Of a stretch of 11,280 nucleotides of DNA, positions 6,715 to 11,280 are shown piece after piece. Both the position numbers and the translations under genes were made by a program. The stretch is from contig JAHFRX010000035.1 of assembly GCA_023266075.1 (NCBI GenBank), positions 1 through 11,280 of the forward strand. The letters are read 5' to 3'. The DNA comes from Legionellaceae bacterium. Its GTDB lineage: Bacteria; Pseudomonadota; Gammaproteobacteria; Legionellales; Legionellaceae. Within the stretch, counting starts at the first letter, position 1. Every line of letters starts with the position of its first letter. Under the pieces are notes generated by a model. It was not told the DNA's origin. It searched no databases and worked only from the letters and a program-made list of their open reading frames with translations.

Positions 6715-7489
6715 GCTGTTCCATATGTGTTTGTTCTGATCGCCCCATGACGATAATTTTCGTTTTTTCAGAAATGAGCACTTGTGTACTGACAAAGAGA
6801 AGAGAAATGAGACTAAAACCTATCACCACACTTTTCCAAAAATAGGGGTGTACTTTTTCATGCTCAGTATGAAGTGGAGGGTGCGTGTCTTTGAAAAGAC
6901 GAATCTGTTTATGTGCGCGATGTCGTGTAATCATTTCATAAAGTTCATGAATTAAATTATCAAGCGCCTGTCGGCTGTCAGCGCGCGTATGATATTCCCC
7001 TTCAAACCCGCAAATGAGACAGTAATAAGCCACCTCAAGTAAATCAAGATATTGATTCGGTTGTTTTTGCATGAATGTCACGAGATCAAAGAAGCGTTTT
7101 TCGGGACCAGATTCGCCTTCAGAAATAGGCGTATATGCAATAAATTCGGCCGGTTTTCCCTGAATGCGGATATATGTTTTACCAATCAGTTCATCCAATG
7201 TTGCACTGACAAGATATGCTGCGACAGTGATAAATTCCTGCGTGGATTTTAGGCTTGCTAAGCGGCTACGGAAAGCACACCATTCATGATCAATGTTATT
7301 TTTAATCACATTGATGGTGGGTAAGGTCTTGGTTGCAGTGAAGCGCTCGAGGAGTGAGAAAATGGGACTTGCTGCTGTTAACAGTGGGTTAATAGTGAGA
7401 GGGGCGGTGTAAATTTTTGAGCGAAAATAGCCTTGTTCTAGCGGGTGAAAGGCACCTGTTAGTTCTATCAGTGACAAGTCAGCGGACAT
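6707..7489 (-). CDS. icmH: IcmH/DotU, type IVB (Dot/Icm) secretion inner-membrane protein
   Basis: A 260-residue protein from the chosen start (Legionella DotU has about 261). DotU-family motifs are NPLLTAASPIFSLL (34-47), AAYLVSATLDE (90-100) and LICGFEGEY (158-166). One membrane helix at about 218-239 follows the large cytoplasmic domain, giving the tail-anchored topology known for DotU and TssL. The protein partners with IcmF, encoded immediately downstream with an 8-nt overlap. There are two candidate starts. The ATG at 7504 (265 residues) has no ribosome site. The ATG at 7489 has GAG 6 nt upstream and suits the likely promoter, which would leave a leader of only about 9 nt for the longer form. 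I therefore prefer 7489, without certainty. The lack of tss genes argues against type VI TssL. Confidence 0.88.
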   Translation of the reverse strand: MSADLSLIELTGAFHPLEQGYFRSKIYTAPLTINPLLTAASPIFSLLERFTATKTLPTINVIKNNIDHEWCAFRSRLASLKSTQEFITVAAYLVSATLDELIGKTYIRIQGKPAEFIAYTPISEGESGPEKRFFDLVTFMQKQPNQYLDLLEVAYYCLICGFEGEYHTRADSRQALDNLIHELYEMITRHRAHKQIRLFKDTHPPLHTEHEKVHPYFWKSVVIGFSLISLLFVSTQVLISEKTKIIVMGRSEQTHMEQHG

Positions 7490-7520
7490 AGATTTCTCGA
7501 ACATGGCATGATCATAGTTG

Positions 7521-7549
7521 ATAGTATGTTATATCGTATTAGTTGACAA
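7521..7549 (-). promoter_or_regulatory. Candidate promoter for icmH-icmF-ppsR
   Basis: On the minus strand, TTGTCA (7544-7549) lies 17 nt from TACTAT (7521-7526). The -35 matches five of six consensus bases and the -10 four of six. The spacer between icmH and comEC is too small for many alternatives. The -35 overlaps the comEC-side TTGACA almost completely. Confidence 0.4.
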
Positions 7550-7570
7550 TCATTAAATTTTTGATATGGT
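7543..7570 (+). promoter_or_regulatory. Candidate promoter for comEC
   Basis: A perfect TTGACA (7543-7548) is followed after 16 nt by TATGGT (7565-7570), which matches four of six. If this is real, transcription begins inside the longest comEC frame, and the ATG at 7599 would be the start used. Confidence 0.3.
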
Positions 7571-9764
7571 TTCACTGCTTGGACCAGCCCTTAAGAATAT
7601 GGAAATTCTCTTTTTTTTAGCAGGCATTGCCGTAGTGCTCATGCCTTCATTTTTGCCCTTATGCGTTGTCGCTCTGGGATTATTTTTTGATTTCTCACAT
7701 CGATTTATCATGTGTTTTGTGGTGGGTTGTTTGTGGGCATTGTTACATCAATGGTGGGAGACACCACGGCGTTTTGATGGTGTAGAGCGGAATACCCTGT
7801 TGACGGGTGTTATCGCGTCCATTCCTAAACACGTGAATGAAAAAATACAATTTGAGTTTTTATTAATGTCGCCGACAAAGGCACGTGTTCTGTTGACATG
7901 CTTTGATCATTGCCCAGCGCTTCAATTAGGCCAAGCATGGCACGTGACGGCAAAATTGAAAGTGCCACGTCAATATCGTAATCCTGGCGGTTTTGATTAT
8001 GCCGCATTATTGCGTGCAAAACATATTGCGTGGACGGGATTCACCAAACAAGGTACGTTTAAGCGTGATGAACTCCCTATACCGCTGAGTGTACGATGGT
8101 TAACATGGCGCGAGGCACTGGCAGCACCATTTGCAATATCTATGCTTGATGAAAACAGCCGTGGTGTTGTGGAGGCACTGACGTTGGGTCTTAGTACGCA
8201 TCTTTCAGAAGACATATGGGGCTTATTTAGGCGAACGGGCACAACACATTTAATGGTGATTTCTGGTGCGCATATTGGTTTGGTTGCGGGGCTCACATAT
8301 CAATGTGTACATTATGCATGGCGACACGTTGGTCGGTTAAGTGCATATGTGCCTGCAATGCGCGTCGCGCGTTATGTGGGTTTGTTGTTTGGTTTTTTAT
8401 ATGCACTCCTTGCAGGATTTGGCGTTCCCGCTGAACGAGCTACACTTGCCTTTGGTGTGTTGTCATTACGTTACTTTGTACCTTTTTATTTTACACCAGG
8501 TCAAGCTTGGCGAATGGCGTTATGGTTTGTTTTATTTTTTGAGCCACATGCCGTGTTACAACCTGGTTTTTATTTGTCTTTTATTGCTGTGGCGATTTTA
8601 ATCAGTACCCATCAACGTTTTCAGTGTGGGAAGTTTAAAAAAATGCTGCTCTTACAAGGGGCGTGTTTATTTGGACTCATGCCATTGACGCTATATTGGT
8701 TTAACTATGGGTCTTTAAATGGTTTTTTTGCAAATTTGATTGCCATTCCGTGGGTGAGCTTTGTATTGATTCCTTTAGGTCTCGTGAGTGTTTTCTGCTC
8801 ATTACCGAGTGTGCTATTTCTTCTGCATCATGCCATTCATATATTACTGGTTTACTTGGCATGGATTGATACGTTTTCCTGGGTCAATATGACGTATGTT
8901 TTTTCTGATGCAGTATCGCCGATGGTCATGATGCTAGTGATGGCGATTGCCGTCTTGATACCAGTTCGTGCGCTTTTCGGAATTTTGGTGTTATTGTTTG
9001 TTTCAGCGTGTATGCCAACACGTTTATTTTTGAGATCGCATGAAGCAGAAATAGATGTCTTAGATGTAGGACAAGGATTGGCGATAATTGTTCGAACAGC
9101 GCATCATACGTTGATTTATGACACAGGGATGAAATTTTACCATGGTTCAGATATTGGGCAGTTGGTGTTGGTGCCTTATTTGAAGCACGTTGGTGTGACG
9201 TATTTAGATAAAGTTGTGATCAGTCATCCTGATTTAGATCACCGCGGCGGACTTCTAACGCTGAGTCAATCTTTCAAGACGGGTATATTGTTGGTTGATG
9301 ATCCAGAATATTATAAAAGTGCTCAAAATTGTCATGATTTTCCTGCTTGGGTGTGGGATGGCGTGATGTTTCAGTTTCTTCCGATCCAAATGCCATTACA
9401 GAGTAAAAACAATCATTCGTGTGTTTTGAAAGTCAGTAATCAGAATACAGCAATGCTGTTAACTGGAGATATCGAGCGTCCTGCTGAAGCGTATTTAGTG
9501 AAAAATTATGCCTCAGAACTTCGTTCAAGCGTATTACTGGTGCCGCACCACGGTAGTAAAACATCGTCGTCTTTGGCGTTTTTAAAAGCTGTTTCACCGC
9601 AATTTGCAGTAGTGTCTTATGGTTTGGATAATCGCTATCATTTCCCGCATCAAGAGGCGCTGTCAAACTATACCATAGAAAAAATACCGGTATATTCCAC
9701 GATGCAATATGGCCTGTTGAAAATCATTCTGTCTCAACGTGCAGTAGTTCTGAATGTTTCTTAA
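7566..9764 (+). CDS. comEC: ComEC/Rec2, DNA internalisation channel
   Basis: A 732-residue polytopic membrane protein that carries single-stranded DNA across the inner membrane during transformation. The N-terminal part has two to three membrane helices (about 13-62), then a soluble OB-like region ending NPGGFDY (139-145). The competence domain includes HLMVISGAHIGLVAGL (228-243) and hydrophobic segments to about 485. The C-terminal metallo-beta-lactamase-like domain has VLDVGQG (498-504), HPDLDH (554-559), GDIE (634-637) and HHGSKTSSS (661-669). The putative metal-binding residues are present and the frame is unbroken, so the gene looks functional. The start is uncertain: neither 7566 nor the ATG at 7599 (721 residues) has a good ribosome site, and 7599 begins right at the first membrane helix. 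It is divergent from icmH and overlaps bioB tail to tail by 4 nt. Confidence 0.95.
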   Translation: MVSLLGPALKNMEILFFLAGIAVVLMPSFLPLCVVALGLFFDFSHRFIMCFVVGCLWALLHQWWETPRRFDGVERNTLLTGVIASIPKHVNEKIQFEFLLMSPTKARVLLTCFDHCPALQLGQAWHVTAKLKVPRQYRNPGGFDYAALLRAKHIAWTGFTKQGTFKRDELPIPLSVRWLTWREALAAPFAISMLDENSRGVVEALTLGLSTHLSEDIWGLFRRTGTTHLMVISGAHIGLVAGLTYQCVHYAWRHVGRLSAYVPAMRVARYVGLLFGFLYALLAGFGVPAERATLAFGVLSLRYFVPFYFTPGQAWRMALWFVLFFEPHAVLQPGFYLSFIAVAILISTHQRFQCGKFKKMLLLQGACLFGLMPLTLYWFNYGSLNGFFANLIAIPWVSFVLIPLGLVSVFCSLPSVLFLLHHAIHILLVYLAWIDTFSWVNMTYVFSDAVSPMVMMLVMAIAVLIPVRALFGILVLLFVSACMPTRLFLRSHEAEIDVLDVGQGLAIIVRTAHHTLIYDTGMKFYHGSDIGQLVLVPYLKHVGVTYLDKVVISHPDLDHRGGLLTLSQSFKTGILLVDDPEYYKSAQNCHDFPAWVWDGVMFQFLPIQMPLQSKNNHSCVLKVSNQNTAMLLTGDIERPAEAYLVKNYASELRSSVLLVPHHGSKTSSSLAFLKAVSPQFAVVSYGLDNRYHFPHQEALSNYTIEKIPVYSTMQYGLLKIILSQRAVVLNVS

Positions 9765-10729
9765 ACGCTACATGCTTCCGTATGCAGTTCGAGTTTTTTT
9801 AATCCCAATTTTTCAAATAACGCATTATCTTTTTCGGGTTTTGGGTTTTGTGTGATTAATAGCTTTTCACCAAAATGAATCGAATTCGCACCTGCAAAAA
9901 AGCACAATGCTTGAAATTCTTCAGACATTTGTTCGCGCCCTGCTGAGAGGCGGACGTATGTTTTTGGCATGAGGATGCGCGCCAGTGCGACAATACGAAT
10001 GAAGTCAAAAGGGTCAACATTTTTATTTGATTCTAGTGGTGTGCCTGGGATAGGAATGAGTTTATTAATGGGCACAGATTCTGGTGGCTCTTCTAAATTA
10101 GCGAGTAAGGTCAACATGCTGATTCTATCATGGGCCGTTTCACCGAGTCCTAAAATACCGCCACTACAGATTTTTACACCGGATTCTCTCACTTTTTGTA
10201 ATGTGTCGAGTCTATCTTGAAAGGTACGTGTGGTAATGATTTCTTGATAATATTCAGGGGAGGTATCTACGTTGTGATTATAGTAATCTAAGCCTGCATC
10301 TTTGAGTTTGGCGGCTTGACTGTCTTTCAGCAATCCTAAGGTAACACATGTTTCCATGCCTAATTTTTTGACCTCACTCACCATTTGACACACGGTGTCT
10401 AAGTCTTTTTCACGAGGACCTCTCCATGCGGCTCCCATACAAAATCGCGTGCTGCCCATCGTTTTTGCGCGTTTGGCGGCTTCAACAACATCATGAATTT
10501 CCATCAACGGCTCTTTTTGTAAGCCAGTATTATAGTGTGCTGATTGAGGGCAATATGAGCAATCTTCAGGGCAAAGACCTGTTTTAATATTTAAGAGTGT
10601 GCTAGTCTGAATGGTATTGGGTTCAAAATTTTCACGATGCACAGAATGTGCGTGATACAGAAGTTCGTTAAAGGGTAAGGCGTAGAGTGCTTCAGCCGCC
10701 TCAACCGTCCAAATTTTTTGTTGTGCCAT
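9761..10729 (-). CDS. bioB: Biotin synthase (radical SAM)
   Basis: A 322-residue enzyme that inserts sulfur into dethiobiotin, the last step of biotin synthesis. The radical-SAM motif is CPEDCSYC, with C53, C57 and C60 holding the [4Fe-4S] cluster. The [2Fe-2S] sulfur-donor cluster ligands C97, C128, C188 and R260 are all present at the same numbers as in E. coli BioB. The YNHNVDTSPE stretch (150-159) is also typical. It is about 24 residues shorter than the E. coli enzyme, all at the C-terminus. A strong ribosome site (AAAGGTGG) lies just upstream of the ATG. The gene is divergent from bioF with only 27 nt between the start codons, unlike the usual bioB-bioF co-directional order. Confidence 0.97.
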   Translation of the reverse strand: MAQQKIWTVEAAEALYALPFNELLYHAHSVHRENFEPNTIQTSTLLNIKTGLCPEDCSYCPQSAHYNTGLQKEPLMEIHDVVEAAKRAKTMGSTRFCMGAAWRGPREKDLDTVCQMVSEVKKLGMETCVTLGLLKDSQAAKLKDAGLDYYNHNVDTSPEYYQEIITTRTFQDRLDTLQKVRESGVKICSGGILGLGETAHDRISMLTLLANLEEPPESVPINKLIPIPGTPLESNKNVDPFDFIRIVALARILMPKTYVRLSAGREQMSEEFQALCFFAGANSIHFGEKLLITQNPKPEKDNALFEKLGLKKLELHTEACSV

Positions 10730-10757
10730 ACACCACCTTTAAAAATTAGGTTAACTA
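10726..10757. promoter_or_regulatory. Possible degenerate BirA operator between bioB and bioF
   Basis: Read on the minus strand, TAGTTAACC (10749-10757) matches eight of nine positions of the known BirA half-site WTGTWAACC. After 14 nt, an allowed spacing, GGTGTATGG (10726-10734) matches only five of nine of the second half. The site would cover both start codons and both ribosome sites. The weak second half keeps confidence low. Confidence 0.25.
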
Positions 10758-11280
10758 TGCTTGAGTGTTATCAACAACACTGCGAAAATCTGCAGCGTAC
10801 AGGAAATTATCGTCAATTGCCAGTTGAGTTGTCGAATGCTGCTGTCAAATTTGATTTTTCAAGTAACGATTATTTAGGGTTAAGCCATCATCCTGACGTA
10901 CTTCAGGCGGGTATTTTTGCGGCTCAAGAATATGGGCATGGCGCTACAGGATCAAGACTTTTGTCTGGGAATCGTGCGATTTTTGATCGGCTTGAGAAAA
11001 CAATAGCACAAGATAAAAAAACAGAGGCAGCGCTGGTGTTGAATTCAGGATTTCAGGCGAATATTTCTGTGTTGTCGAGTTTACTGAATCCTGCAATTTT
11101 GAAACAAACACCTTTGGTTTTTTTTGATAGATTAAATCATGCTAGTTTGTACCAAGCCGTGTTTTTAAGTCGTGCGACCTTGGTGAGATATCGGCATCTG
11201 GATTATGGTCATCTTGCTGCTTGTTTGGATGAGTATCGTCATATGACATGCCCGAAATTTATCGTGACAGAAACATTATT
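10757..11280 (+). CDS. bioF: 8-amino-7-oxononanoate synthase, N-terminal fragment (runs off right edge)
   Basis: I found this by translating the plus strand from 10757: 174 codons stay open to the edge, out of roughly 385 expected. The protein is a PLP-dependent alpha-oxoamine synthase that joins pimeloyl-ACP (or pimeloyl-CoA) and alanine, the first committed step of biotin ring assembly. Motifs are SNDYLGL (36-42), HGATGSRLLSGN (61-72) and FDRLNHASL (123-131), which contains the histidine that stacks on PLP. The catalytic lysine lies beyond the window. AGG at 10748-10750, 6 nt upstream, is the ribosome site. The related KBL and HemA enzymes share the fold, but the adjoining bioB favours BioF. 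Any promoter must lie mostly inside bioB. Confidence 0.93.
   Translation, partial: MLECYQQHCENLQRTGNYRQLPVELSNAAVKFDFSSNDYLGLSHHPDVLQAGIFAAQEYGHGATGSRLLSGNRAIFDRLEKTIAQDKKTEAALVLNSGFQANISVLSSLLNPAILKQTPLVFFDRLNHASLYQAVFLSRATLVRYRHLDYGHLAACLDEYRHMTCPKFIVTETL

Noticed and set aside
6715..6795. A 27-residue N-terminal extension of IcmF from an ATG at 6795
   Set aside because: It would lie entirely within icmH. The ATG at 6714 has a ribosome site, a classic short overlap and the expected family length.
3787..7489. A type VI secretion locus (TssL and TssM)
   Set aside because: No TssK, TssB, TssC, Hcp, VgrG or ClpV gene is present. The protein lengths, and the missing N-terminal hairpin expected of TssM, fit the type IVB pair better.
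7997..8296. A 99-codon open frame on the minus strand inside comEC
   Set aside because: It lies over the conserved core of ComEC and resembles no known family. It is best explained as a shadow of the real gene.
1..11280. CRISPR array, insertion sequence, tRNA gene or attachment site
   Set aside because: I saw no regularly spaced repeats, no transposase or integrase gene and no tRNA-like sequence on either strand. The 12-bp repeat is too short and occurs only twice.

Overview
The window reads as a compact gammaproteobacterial chromosome of modest GC content (about 40% by eye). The icmH (dotU) and icmF pair, at the lengths typical of Dot/Icm type IVB secretion (260 and 975 residues here), points to the Legionellales (Legionella, Coxiella, Berkiella and relatives), probably host-associated. 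The order is inferred from gene content; no single gene in the window fixes the genus.

Layout. 1-1311, minus strand: yajQ, then ygfB (UPF0149), then the start of a corA-like magnesium transporter that runs off the left edge. 1466-2605, plus: a stand-alone AAA+ ATPase with a C-terminal DUF4143 domain. 2709-2978, plus: yhbY, a ribosome-assembly RNA-binding protein. 7489-2975, minus: icmH, icmF and ppsR, with each start overlapping the previous stop. 7566-9764, plus: comEC, the DNA-uptake channel, divergent from icmH. 9761-10729, minus: bioB. 10757 to the right edge, plus: the first 174 codons of bioF, divergent from bioB.

How the genes work together. BioF makes 8-amino-7-oxononanoate and BioB carries out the last step of biotin synthesis, so the right edge is a biotin locus with an unusual divergent arrangement. 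IcmH and IcmF are inner-membrane partners that stabilise the Dot/Icm core complex. No other Dot/Icm gene and no type VI gene is present, so the pair stands alone here, joined to the PEP-synthase regulator gene ppsR. ComEC imports single-stranded DNA during transformation; no other competence gene is present.

Packing is tight. Genes in the same operon overlap by 4-8 nt or lie 5 nt apart. Both convergent pairs (yhbY/ppsR and comEC/bioB) share the same four bases, TTAA, as their stop codons. I see no convincing rho-independent terminator anywhere. The longest spacers are the 154 nt between yajQ and the ATPase gene and the 103 nt between that gene and yhbY. I see no RNA genes, insertion sequence, CRISPR array or prophage. 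Almost every gene belongs to a known family, and I do not see a clearly new system. The most useful leads are in gene arrangement and in the short regulatory sequences between genes.
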